DNA of 64,000 bases from Bacteroidales bacterium. Lineage in GTDB: Bacteria; Bacteroidota; Bacteroidia; Bacteroidales; GCA-2748055. Under the pieces are notes generated by a model that worked only from the letters and a program-made list of their open reading frames with translations, was not told the DNA's origin and did not search any database. The translations under genes were made by a program, and so were the position numbers. The DNA lies in assembly GCA_023138875.1 (NCBI GenBank), contig JAGLOO010000058.1:51166-115165 (forward strand), read 5' to 3'. Positions 56,160 through 63,527 of this stretch are shown here, piece after piece. Each line of letters begins with the position of its first letter. Position 1 is the stretch's first letter.

Positions 56160-58061
56160 ATGTTTAAAAAAACTTCAACAACAACACTTATCCTTCTCTC
56201 TTTATGCCAGATGGGATGGTCGCAGGGATTGACCGAAGATACCCTGGCCATTGAGGAAGTAGTTATCACCGGTTCCAAGGTAGAAGTTTCCCGCAAAAAC
56301 ATTCCCTTTAGCGTTTCACTTGTCTCCCGGGAAGAACTGGGGCAAACGACCGAATCGGCCCTGTTACCTGTATTGAGTGAGCAGATCCCGGGATTGTTTG
56401 TAACGGAAAGAGGCGTGACCGGTTTTGGCGTTGCGGGAGGGGCTGCGGGACAGATCAATATGCGGGGACTGGGAGGAAACCCGACCACACAAGTGCTGAT
56501 CCTGATCGACGGTCACCCACAATTCATGGGACTCATGGGGCATCACCTGCCGGATGCATATGTCACCTCTGATGCCGAAAGGATCGAGGTGATCAGGGGA
56601 CCTGGTTCCATCCTTTACGGTTCGAATGCCTTCGGTGGTGTGATTAACATCATCACTAAAAAACAGAAAAAGGATGGAATCGAAGCCAATGCCCGCCTGC
56701 AGTACGGTTCGTACAACACCCAGAAATACATGGCCAGCCTGGGATATAAGAAAAAGAAATTTAATGTGTTTACATCTTTTAACCATGACCGGACTGATGG
56801 TCACCGGGACAGCGCCGATTTCAAGATCACAAACGGTTATGTGAAAACCGGGTACCAGTTCAACAAACACCTGAAAATATTCGCTGATTTCAGCCTGGCC
56901 GGTTATGAGACTGCCGATCCGGGTCCGGTCAACGGCGTAGCGGGAGACCGCATCGATATTCTCCGCGGGAAAACCGCAATTTCGTTTGAGAATAATCATG
57001 AAAGGCTGGAAGGTGCACTCAAAATGTATTACAATTTCGGGGAGCACAGGATCTCAGACGGGTGGGTCTCAAATGACCACATGGCGGGTGCCATGCTCTA
57101 CCAGGGAATGAAACTCCTACCGGGAAATACCATTACGCTGGGACTTGACCACATGAAATATGGTGGAAAGGGAAGCCCGATCTCCACGGTGTTGCGTGAT
57201 GATGAAGGGAATGTTATCATGCCCCCCCGGTTTGAGCTTTCCCCCTACAACAACACCTTGATGAACATGTCGAATACTGCTGTATATACTTCCGTTCAGC
57301 AGATTCTTTTCCGGGATCTGGTACTGAACGCCGGATTACGGTATGAGATGAACACTACCTATGGCAATGAATGGATCCCGCAGACAGGTCTCTCCTGGCA
57401 CCTTTCCTCCGGGACCACACTGAAGGGTTCGGTTTCAAAAGGATACCGACCTCCTTCCATCAGGGAATTATACCTCTTTCCCCCGGCCAATGAAATCCTG
57501 TATCCGGAACGTATGGTTAATTACGAGGTGGGATGGACCCAGCACTGGATGAAAGGCAAAATGAATACTGAGCTGGTAGGTTTCATTAGTGACGGGAAAA
57601 ATATCATTGTCATGGTTCCACCTTTTCCGCCACCACCACCCCAGTATAAAAATACAGGCAGCTTTAATAACAAGGGCGTGGAATTTTCATGTAACTACCG
57701 TCCCGCTGATGGACTGAAGCTCCATGCCAACTATACTTACATCAACATGGTGAAGCCCCTCCCTGCCACCCCGGAACATAACCTTTTTCTTTCAGGGAAT
57801 TACCGGTATCAAAAACTTAAATTCACCCTAAAACTTCAAAACATTTTTAACCTCTATAATGAAACCGGGCAAGGTGTTGAGGTGATTGAAGATTCCTATC
57901 ACATCATGGGACTCCGCGTGGGATACCAGGCAACGAAATTCATGAATGTATATGTGTACGCCAACAACCTGTTTAACCAGCAATACCAGATCAATCACGG
58001 GTATCCCATGCCGGGTACCACAGTGTTTGCCGGTTTGAATCTGAAACTGGTTAAAGACTAA
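56160..58061 (+). CDS. TonB-dependent receptor
   Basis: This 633-aa outer-membrane active transporter starts at ATG 56160 with signal peptide MFKKTSTTTLILLSLCQMG, cleaved about WSQG. The TonB box is TLAIEEVVITGSKVEVS. The plug (about 45–165) contains RGLGGNPTTQVLILIDGHPQ and ERIEVIRGPGSILYGSNAFG; the barrel follows, with the final strands ending in VFAGLNLKLVKD. Size and motifs resemble siderophore, cobalamin or metal-chelate receptors, not SusC. A proline-rich loop PPFPPPPPQY lies at about 491–502. The nucleoside hydrolase/FmdE-like gene follows after 26 bases, so the pair may process a substrate brought in by this receptor (inference). Confidence 0.93.
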   Translation: MFKKTSTTTLILLSLCQMGWSQGLTEDTLAIEEVVITGSKVEVSRKNIPFSVSLVSREELGQTTESALLPVLSEQIPGLFVTERGVTGFGVAGGAAGQINMRGLGGNPTTQVLILIDGHPQFMGLMGHHLPDAYVTSDAERIEVIRGPGSILYGSNAFGGVINIITKKQKKDGIEANARLQYGSYNTQKYMASLGYKKKKFNVFTSFNHDRTDGHRDSADFKITNGYVKTGYQFNKHLKIFADFSLAGYETADPGPVNGVAGDRIDILRGKTAISFENNHERLEGALKMYYNFGEHRISDGWVSNDHMAGAMLYQGMKLLPGNTITLGLDHMKYGGKGSPISTVLRDDEGNVIMPPRFELSPYNNTLMNMSNTAVYTSVQQILFRDLVLNAGLRYEMNTTYGNEWIPQTGLSWHLSSGTTLKGSVSKGYRPPSIRELYLFPPANEILYPERMVNYEVGWTQHWMKGKMNTELVGFISDGKNIIVMVPPFPPPPPQYKNTGSFNNKGVEFSCNYRPADGLKLHANYTYINMVKPLPATPEHNLFLSGNYRYQKLKFTLKLQNIFNLYNETGQGVEVIEDSYHIMGLRVGYQATKFMNVYVYANNLFNQQYQINHGYPMPGTTVFAGLNLKLVKD

Positions 58062-58087
58062 AAACAGACGGATCTAAACCAGAACTG

Positions 58088-59572
58088 ATGAAAAAAACGA
58101 TTGTGTTGATCCTCGGACTGATGATCATGAATTCAGCCTTTTCCCATTACAAGGCCAGGTATCATGTGATCATCGATACGGACGGTGGCATCGATGATTT
58201 CCGTGCCATTTGCATGATGCTGGCCACACCTGAAATCGAGGTAATTGCCATCACGGCTGTTGACGGGATCCTCCCCCCCGAAAAGACGGCTATCCGGGTA
58301 TCCTCACTGTTGAAACGTTTCGGACATGAAGGCATCCCGGTGGGTATCGGGGGAAATAATCCGGAAAAACCGGATCAGCCTCCCGGAGCATTTCAGATTG
58401 CCGGGAATTTCGACTGGGGGGAAAAACAAAGTTACATCGAGGAAACCTTCCCTCCCGCAACCCGGTTGATCGTTCAATCCATCGAACTGGAGGAGATGCC
58501 GGTGGACTTTATAGCGCTCGGTCCACTTACTAATCTTGCGGAAGCGATCCGGGAACTGCCGGCCCTGGAAAAACAAATTCGTAAAGTGAGTTGGTACAAT
58601 GGAACAACGGAAAAGGATTGGTATAACCACAAAATGGACCCCGGTGCTGCCAGTGCAATCAAAAGATCCGCGCTCCAGATAGACCAGGTCAGTGCAGGAG
58701 GCAGTCTGATCCGGGAACCTGCAGCATTCGTGCTGTCACTTGACACCCTGAAATCTCAATATGGCAGCGCCATCTTTGACCTGTACAGGAAAGAGGCAGC
58801 AGCCCTTCTGAACCATTATATGGGCACCCACCTGGGTGATGATTGCATTCCCCTGTTCCTGTTATATCCGGAGTTTTTTATGGCCCGTAAAATTGGAAAA
58901 AACCCGGAAAGGAGTGAAGCCATAGCGAATGGATCGGTGAATTTCCAGGTGGTTATGCTTGAGATACTGGATAGCAACAGGGAGGATAAAAGCATCATAT
59001 TCAGTCGATTTCCTATCCATTCCGGATTTTTTGAGGAGGATGTGGCAGCCCTGTCAGACCGGATCATCGAACACCACGGTCTGAAAGAATGGAAGGTGGT
59101 GGTCCTGACCAACGAGTTCCACGAACACCTGGGTATCTATTCCATCATCGGAGCCAAAATGGGATTGAGAGCTAGGGAGTACTTCAACGTTGGAATTGAC
59201 GAACTCACCATTGAATCACTGGCCGGCAGCTCTCCCCCGGTCAGCTGTATGAACGACGGACTGCAAGCCAGCACCGGGGCAACGCTGGGACATGGAACCA
59301 TCACGGTCAGAAACTCAGATCCCATTCCCTCGGCCATCTTTACCTTTAAAAACACCCACATCGAGATCCGTGTCAGGAAAGCCATAAGAGATGAGATCCG
59401 GAAGGAAGTGCAGAAAGGGGTTCGGCAGTATGGGCTTGATTCGCCTGAATACTGGACATACATTCGTGAACTCGCACTGAAGTACTGGCTGGAACTCGGC
59501 CGCAGGGAGATTTTTGAGATTCGATCCGTATCCGCAGCTGAGATCAATGACCCATTCTTTGCTGACCGTTAA
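58088..59572 (+). CDS. Nucleoside hydrolase fused to an FmdE-like domain
   Basis: This 494-aa exported protein is a two-part fusion. After a signal peptide (about 1–19) residues 25–320 form an inosine/uridine-preferring nucleoside hydrolase domain: the calcium-binding loop DTDGGIDD (30–37; the usual Pro is Gly), VIAITAVDGILPPEKTA, and the FIALGPLTNLA strand. The C-terminal part (about 335–494) resembles FmdE, the formylmethanofuran dehydrogenase subunit E family: FHEHLG (344–349; FmdE usually has HGH), YSIIGAKMGLRAREYFNVG and PPVSCMNDGLQASTGATLG (383–401). Nucleoside hydrolases are usually about 310 aa and single-domain. The periplasmic location and receptor next door hint at processing of a nucleoside-like or metal-bound compound; the reaction is not known. 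Confidence 0.82.
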   Translation: MKKTIVLILGLMIMNSAFSHYKARYHVIIDTDGGIDDFRAICMMLATPEIEVIAITAVDGILPPEKTAIRVSSLLKRFGHEGIPVGIGGNNPEKPDQPPGAFQIAGNFDWGEKQSYIEETFPPATRLIVQSIELEEMPVDFIALGPLTNLAEAIRELPALEKQIRKVSWYNGTTEKDWYNHKMDPGAASAIKRSALQIDQVSAGGSLIREPAAFVLSLDTLKSQYGSAIFDLYRKEAAALLNHYMGTHLGDDCIPLFLLYPEFFMARKIGKNPERSEAIANGSVNFQVVMLEILDSNREDKSIIFSRFPIHSGFFEEDVAALSDRIIEHHGLKEWKVVVLTNEFHEHLGIYSIIGAKMGLRAREYFNVGIDELTIESLAGSSPPVSCMNDGLQASTGATLGHGTITVRNSDPIPSAIFTFKNTHIEIRVRKAIRDEIRKEVQKGVRQYGLDSPEYWTYIRELALKYWLELGRREIFEIRSVSAAEINDPFFADR

Positions 59573-59588
59573 AAAAAAACTAAATTTG
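59558..59588 (+). promoter_or_regulatory. Promoter of the alpha-oxoamine synthase gene (TTTG-N19-TAAATTTG)
   Basis: TTTG at 59558–59561, a 19-base spacer and TAAATTTG at 59581–59588 form a perfect Bacteroidota promoter. The -33 element lies inside the 3' end of the previous gene. The GTG start is 28 bases downstream of the -7 box. Confidence 0.8.
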
Positions 59589-59616
59589 CAGCCAATAATA
59601 ACTAAAACTATATTCC

Positions 59617-60873
59617 GTGGACATTTTTGAAAGAATTACCAAGAATAGAGGTCCCATTGGGCAATACCAGAAGGCGGGACATGGATACTTTGCATTTCCC
59701 AAACTTGAGGGAGAAATATCAGCCCATATGAAATTCCGTGGCAAGAAGGTACTGACCTGGAGTCTCAATAACTACCTTGGTCTTGGAAATCACCCCGAAG
59801 TCAGAAAAGTTGATGCTGCAGCTGCAGCTGAATATGGAATGGCATATCCGATGGGAGCCAGGATGATGTCCGGCCAGACCCGAAAGCATGAAGAACTTGA
59901 GGAGGCCCTGGCTTCTTTTGTACAAAAGGAGGATGCGTTCCTGTTGAACTATGGATACCAGGGAATGTCATCGATTATTGATGCTCTTACCACCCGCAAC
60001 GACGTGATTGTATACGATTCAGAATCACATGCGTGTATTCTTGATGGTATGAGAATGTCTCTGGCCAAGCGTTTTGTATTTCCTCACAACAATATGGAAA
60101 ACCTCGAGAAGCAATTGGAACGCGCCGTCAAAAGGGCTGACCAGCAGGGAGGTGGTATCCTGGTTATCACAGAAGGTGTGTTTGGAATGGCTGGAGACCT
60201 GGGTAACCTGAAGGCTGTATGCGATCTTAAGGATAAATATGATTTCAGATTGCTGGTAGATGATGCACATGGGTTTGGAACCATGGGTGCAACCGGAATG
60301 GGATCGGGAGAGCATTTCGGTGTACAGGACAAGATTGACCTCTATTTCTCCACTTTTGCCAAATCCATGGCAGGGATTGGTGCTTTTATTGCCAGTGATA
60401 AGGATGTGGTTGATTTCCTGCGATACAACATGCGTTCCCAGACCTATGCCAAATCTCTGCCCATGCCAATGGTGATCGGTGCATTGAAACGACTGGAAAT
60501 GCTTAAATCCATGCCTGAACTGAGAGAAAACCTCTGGGATGTGGTCAATGCATTGCAGTCTGGTTTGAAAAACGCCGGTTTTGATATTGGGGCTACTGAA
60601 TCCCCGGTAACTCCGGTTTACATGAGTGGAGGCATTATAGAGGCAACCAACCTGATCCTTGATTTGCGTGAGAATTACAACATTTTCTGCTCCATGGTTA
60701 TCTATCCGGTGGTGCCGAAAGGAGACATCCTTCTTCGTTTGATCCCCACTGCTATGCACAATCTAAACGATGTGGAAGAGACCATCAAAGCATTCCTTAA
60801 GTGCCGGACCAAACTTCAGGCAGGAGAATACAAGACGGAGACTTTCCAGGATATTTCCGCGTTGCGAGTGTAA
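59617..60873 (+). CDS. Alpha-oxoamine synthase (KBL/AONS/serine palmitoyltransferase family)
   Basis: This 418-aa PLP enzyme joins an acyl-CoA with an amino acid and releases CO2. It starts at a GTG (no ATG nearby). Landmarks are NNYLGLGNHPEV, PMGARMMSGQTRKHEELEEA, the PLP-contact His-Asp region DDAHGFGTMG (about 213–222), and the Schiff-base lysine Lys249 in TFAKSMAGIGAF. Bacteroidota use such an enzyme as serine palmitoyltransferase to start sphingolipid synthesis. 2-amino-3-ketobutyrate-CoA ligase (threonine breakdown) and BioF are alternatives. The N-terminus (RITKNRGPIGQYQKAGHGY) is typical of a conserved Bacteroidota group; acyl substrate is not determined by the sequence I can read. 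Confidence 0.85.
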   Translation: MDIFERITKNRGPIGQYQKAGHGYFAFPKLEGEISAHMKFRGKKVLTWSLNNYLGLGNHPEVRKVDAAAAAEYGMAYPMGARMMSGQTRKHEELEEALASFVQKEDAFLLNYGYQGMSSIIDALTTRNDVIVYDSESHACILDGMRMSLAKRFVFPHNNMENLEKQLERAVKRADQQGGGILVITEGVFGMAGDLGNLKAVCDLKDKYDFRLLVDDAHGFGTMGATGMGSGEHFGVQDKIDLYFSTFAKSMAGIGAFIASDKDVVDFLRYNMRSQTYAKSLPMPMVIGALKRLEMLKSMPELRENLWDVVNALQSGLKNAGFDIGATESPVTPVYMSGGIIEATNLILDLRENYNIFCSMVIYPVVPKGDILLRLIPTAMHNLNDVEETIKAFLKCRTKLQAGEYKTETFQDISALRV

Positions 60874-60900
60874 AAGACCAAAATCAAAAGCTGAAAGTAA

Positions 60901-60935
60901 AAAAAAGGCTACTCATTTGAGTGCCTTTTTTTTTT
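60901..60935. terminator. Bidirectional terminator between oxoamine synthase and trxB
   Basis: A6-GGC-ACTC pairs with GAGT-GCC-T6 around a loop ATTT with one bulged T, giving A and T runs on both sides. It can stop both convergent transcripts. Confidence 0.85.
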
Positions 60936-60951
60936 GTGTAAAGATCTGGAG

Positions 60952-61956
60952 TTATTCCAATTCACCCAGATACCTTTCCGCATCCAGGGCCGCCATACAG
61001 CCCGTTCCCGCAGCTGTAACGGCCTGCCTGTATGCCTTATCCTGCAGGTCTCCACAGGCAAAAATACCAGGTACATTGGTCTTGCTGGTTCCCGGCACGG
61101 TTATCACATAACCGGTCTCATCGGTCTCCAAATATTGCTTAAACACCTCTGAATTGGGAGTGTGGCCAATGGCCAGAAAAAATCCGTCAATATCAATTTT
61201 AACGGTCTCCTCGTTGGCCTCTCCCTTGTTCTGATAAAGCACAACACCAGTGACCACCTGGTCCCCAACCAGCTCTTTGGCCTGATGTTTCCAGAGCACT
61301 TCGATATTCTCTGAATTTAAAACGCGTTTTTGCATTGCCTTTGAAGCCCTCAGTACGTCCCGTCGTACGATCAAATACACTTTCTTACAGATTCCTGCCA
61401 GGTAGGTTGCCTCTTCAGCGGCTGTGTCTCCCCCCCCAACTACCGCAACTACTTTATCCTTGTAAAAAAAACCATCGCAGGTTGCACAGGCAGATACACC
61501 AAAACCCTTGAATCTCTCCTCTGACTCAAGCCCGAGGTATCTGGCAGTCGCTCCTGTGGCCAGGATAACTGTGTCAGCTTCAATTAAAGTCTTCTCATCA
61601 ATTTCCACCTTCTTTACCTTTCCATCGAAATCTACCTTTGTAGCCATCCCGAACCGTACCTGGGTTCCAAAACGTTCTGCCTGCTTCTGCAGGTCTCCCA
61701 TCATACTTGGTCCGTCAATACCTTCAGGATATCCGGGAAAATTATCCACTTCTGTGGTGGTGGTTAGCTGTCCGCCAGGCTGCATCCCTGTATACATTAC
61801 AGGATTTAAATTGGCACGTGCCGCATAAATGGCCGCTGTGTAACCTGCAGGTCCGGATCCCAGTATCAAGCACTTCACATGCTCTGATACTTCAAGTTCT
61901 TTTTGATCTGTGGATGATCCTTCAGGTTTACTGTCCATGGGTTTGAATAGGTCCAT
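60952..61956 (-). CDS. trxB: Thioredoxin-disulfide reductase
   Basis: TrxB passes electrons from NADPH through FAD to thioredoxin. In the 334-aa protein the FAD-binding GSGPAGYTAAIYAA is at 33–46, the redox-active pair Cys157-Ala-Thr-Cys160 in SACATCDG, the NADPH motif VVGGGDTAAEEA, and GIFACGDLQDKAYRQAV at the end. Length exceeds the usual ~315 because of a roughly 25-residue charged N-terminal extension (MDLFKPMDSKPEGSSTDQK), which may be a real tail or a start chosen too far upstream. Confidence 0.96.
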   Translation of the reverse strand: MDLFKPMDSKPEGSSTDQKELEVSEHVKCLILGSGPAGYTAAIYAARANLNPVMYTGMQPGGQLTTTTEVDNFPGYPEGIDGPSMMGDLQKQAERFGTQVRFGMATKVDFDGKVKKVEIDEKTLIEADTVILATGATARYLGLESEERFKGFGVSACATCDGFFYKDKVVAVVGGGDTAAEEATYLAGICKKVYLIVRRDVLRASKAMQKRVLNSENIEVLWKHQAKELVGDQVVTGVVLYQNKGEANEETVKIDIDGFFLAIGHTPNSEVFKQYLETDETGYVITVPGTSKTNVPGIFACGDLQDKAYRQAVTAAGTGCMAALDAERYLGELE

Positions 61957-62099
61957 TGTTTTTTTCTTTTATGTATATAATATCTATTGTATGCACTTTG
62001 TCCGGATTTTTTGTACTCGGGTTATTAGTCTCCAAAAGAGGATTTAAATTACAAAAAATCTCTCTCTACCGATCAAATTAAGTACCAAATCCTAATTCC

Positions 62100-62125
62100 T
62101 GTCCGGATCAACCAGGTTCCGGACA
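62100..62125. repeat. Inverted repeat TGTCCGGA…TCCGGACA
   Basis: An 8-base perfect inverted repeat with a 10-base loop (TCAACCAGGT); the same octamer recurs at 61999–62006. It could be a protein-binding site or an RNA hairpin. Confidence 0.65.
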
Positions 62126-62297
62126 ATCTTACAGCCAACGTTTTGATGGAACCTGCATATGATGACGGGATGGCAGCATCCCATGCGCACCGATCAGAAC
62201 CACAGGGCCAACTCATTTAAAACTCAGGGATTAGGCTTCCGTCAACATTGGGCTCTGATATCTTTCTCTAAAATTCCCTTCTCCGTTTTTCAAGATC

Positions 62298-62322
62298 TGA
62301 ATGTTACATCAGTGTGACATTT
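62298..62322 (+). repeat. Direct repeat copy 1 with dyad TGTTAC-N6-GTGACA
   Basis: This 25-base sequence matches 62409–62433 at 21 positions. Positions 62302–62319 form the dyad TGTTAC-ATCAGT-GTGACA, the shape of a dimeric regulator site. Confidence 0.7.
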
Positions 62323-62408
62323 CAACCTGGAAAGCAGGATATAAGCGATCCCTCAACTCTTTAAATATCAGTTGTATATAATCCGGGTGGCAGCAAGCCT
62401 ACCAAATA

Positions 62409-62433
62409 TGAATGTTACAACAACGTGATATTT
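62409..62433 (+). repeat. Direct repeat copy 2 with dyad TGTTAC-N6-GTGATA
   Basis: This is the second copy, 111 bases downstream of the first; the dyad is less perfect. It lies about 70 bases upstream of the -33 element of the tRNA-Pro promoter. Confidence 0.7.
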
Positions 62434-62504
62434 GTATCTTCTGAAATGAAGACTCCTTTTTCCTGCTTTGTGCGATGGGACACCTTAATCAGAACCACAC
62501 TGTT

Positions 62505-62535
62505 TTTGAGAATTTGAAATGAATTCCTACATTTG
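62505..62535 (+). promoter_or_regulatory. Promoter of tRNA-Pro (TTTG-N19-TACATTTG)
   Basis: TTTG (62505–62508), 19 bases, TACATTTG (62528–62535): a perfect Bacteroidota promoter. Transcription should start about 62541–62543, roughly nine bases before the tRNA. Confidence 0.85.
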
Positions 62536-62550
62536 CAGGCACATTTTGAT

Positions 62551-62629
62551 CGGGGTGTAGCTCAGCCAGGTTTAGAGTACTCGTCTGGGGGGCGAGGGGT
62601 CGGAAGTTCGAATCTTCTCACCCCGACCA
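62551..62629 (+). tRNA. tRNA-Pro, anticodon GGG
   Basis: The cloverleaf is complete: acceptor CGGGGTG with CACCCCG (all seven pairs), D stem GCTC/GAGT, anticodon stem CTCGT/GCGAG with the loop CTGGGGG (anticodon GGG, proline), variable loop GGGTC, T arm GGAAG-TTCGAAT-CTTCT, discriminator A and encoded CCA (62627–62629). It has its own promoter and a terminator 117 bases downstream. Confidence 0.95.
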
Positions 62630-62688
62630 ACAAGTGTTGATTTACAACGAGATACAGTGTTTTATGAACTCGTTATGAACCAACAAGT
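62626..62688 (+). repeat. Direct repeat ACCAACAAGT at the tRNA 3' end
   Basis: ACCAACAAGT occurs at 62626–62635, covering the discriminator base and CCA of the tRNA, and again at 62679–62688. Elements that insert into tRNA genes leave such copies, but this one is short and the two are only 53 bases apart. Confidence 0.4.
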
Positions 62689-62745
62689 CTGAAAAGAGTA
62701 AAGTTTTATTGATTTTACTGGTGTTTCAGACGTTCAGTTTTTCTT

Positions 62746-62782
62746 CACCTCTACCATTTATTTGGTAGGGGTGATTTTTTTT
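62746..62782 (+). terminator. Rho-independent terminator after tRNA-Pro
   Basis: A 12-bp stem (TCACCTCTACCA with TGGTAGGGGTGA, one G·T pair) and six-base loop is followed by seven T. Confidence 0.9.
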
Positions 62783-62840
62783 ACGTGAATCCAGATATAC
62801 TTATTATCTTCGCTATCAGTGTAATTACAATACTTCAGAT

Positions 62841-63527
62841 ATGAAGAATATTATCATCATAATCTTGCCATTTATCTTTTTGGCTGCATGCAATAATCCT
62901 GAGCCAGCAAATATCTCAGATTTATTAATAGGTGACTGGAACTATTATTTTGTAGATGTGGTTGAGGTCGTCAACGAATCTGGAATAACTGATTCAAGTG
63001 TCATACAGAAAGAGTATAGTGAAATATCGTTTCGTAAAAATGAGATGTACTCCGCTAATATTTTGGGTTGCGGCAGCACTAAATTTTACAGTTTAAAACA
63101 TGATACAATATTTCTTTACTATGACTCTACTAAAAATCAGCAGCCATATTATGCAGCAACAATTGAACATATAAACAATGACGCTTTACTTTTTAAAAAT
63201 GATACAACAGAATTTGTTATCCATAGAATCCCTGAACCAGCCTATACTTTAACCAATGAAATGCAATATCGAAAGAAATTCACCTACTTGACCAATTCAG
63301 ATTTGGATGCATATATGTCGGCACTTAAAAACAATCCTGAAAACTATTATGGTTGGTACAGTAGCCGAGAATTATTATTTGGCGTAGAATATGGCGAAAT
63401 AGAAAAAGACAAAGCGTTGAAAAGAATTAATTCAATCTTGTCGTCAGACAACATAAATAAGAATCTAAAAAGTTTTAATAAGAGAGTAAAAAGAGAAATT
63501 ATTAATCTGAAAAAAAAAATAGGCTAA
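62841..63527 (+). CDS. Putative lipoprotein of unknown function
   Basis: This 228-aa AT-rich gene encodes a lipoprotein (Cys17 in FLAACNN). The N-terminal 125 residues resemble a lipocalin-like beta-barrel: NISDLLIGDWNYYFVDVVE, SEISFRKNEMYSANILGCG, and TIFLYYDSTKNQQPYYAA. The C-terminal 90 residues look helical and lysine-rich. I know no named family for the whole. Its stop overlaps that of the next, opposite gene (CTAA). Confidence 0.65.
   Translation: MKNIIIIILPFIFLAACNNPEPANISDLLIGDWNYYFVDVVEVVNESGITDSSVIQKEYSEISFRKNEMYSANILGCGSTKFYSLKHDTIFLYYDSTKNQQPYYAATIEHINNDALLFKNDTTEFVIHRIPEPAYTLTNEMQYRKKFTYLTNSDLDAYMSALKNNPENYYGWYSSRELLFGVEYGEIEKDKALKRINSILSSDNINKNLKSFNKRVKREIINLKKKIG

Larger units (their letters stand above)
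61957..62550. other. Repeat-rich non-coding DNA before tRNA-Pro
   Basis: About 600 bases have no gene I can support. They hold three copies of TGTCCGGA or its complement (61999, 62100, 62118), the latter two as an 8-bp perfect hairpin; a 25-base direct repeat with an imperfect dyad (62298 and 62409); and the tRNA promoter at 62505–62535. No T-run terminator for the hairpin was seen. Confidence 0.55.

Noticed and set aside
56364..57047. 227-codon minus-strand frame inside the TonB receptor gene
   Set aside because: It has no recognisable domain and lies within the plug and barrel coding sequence.
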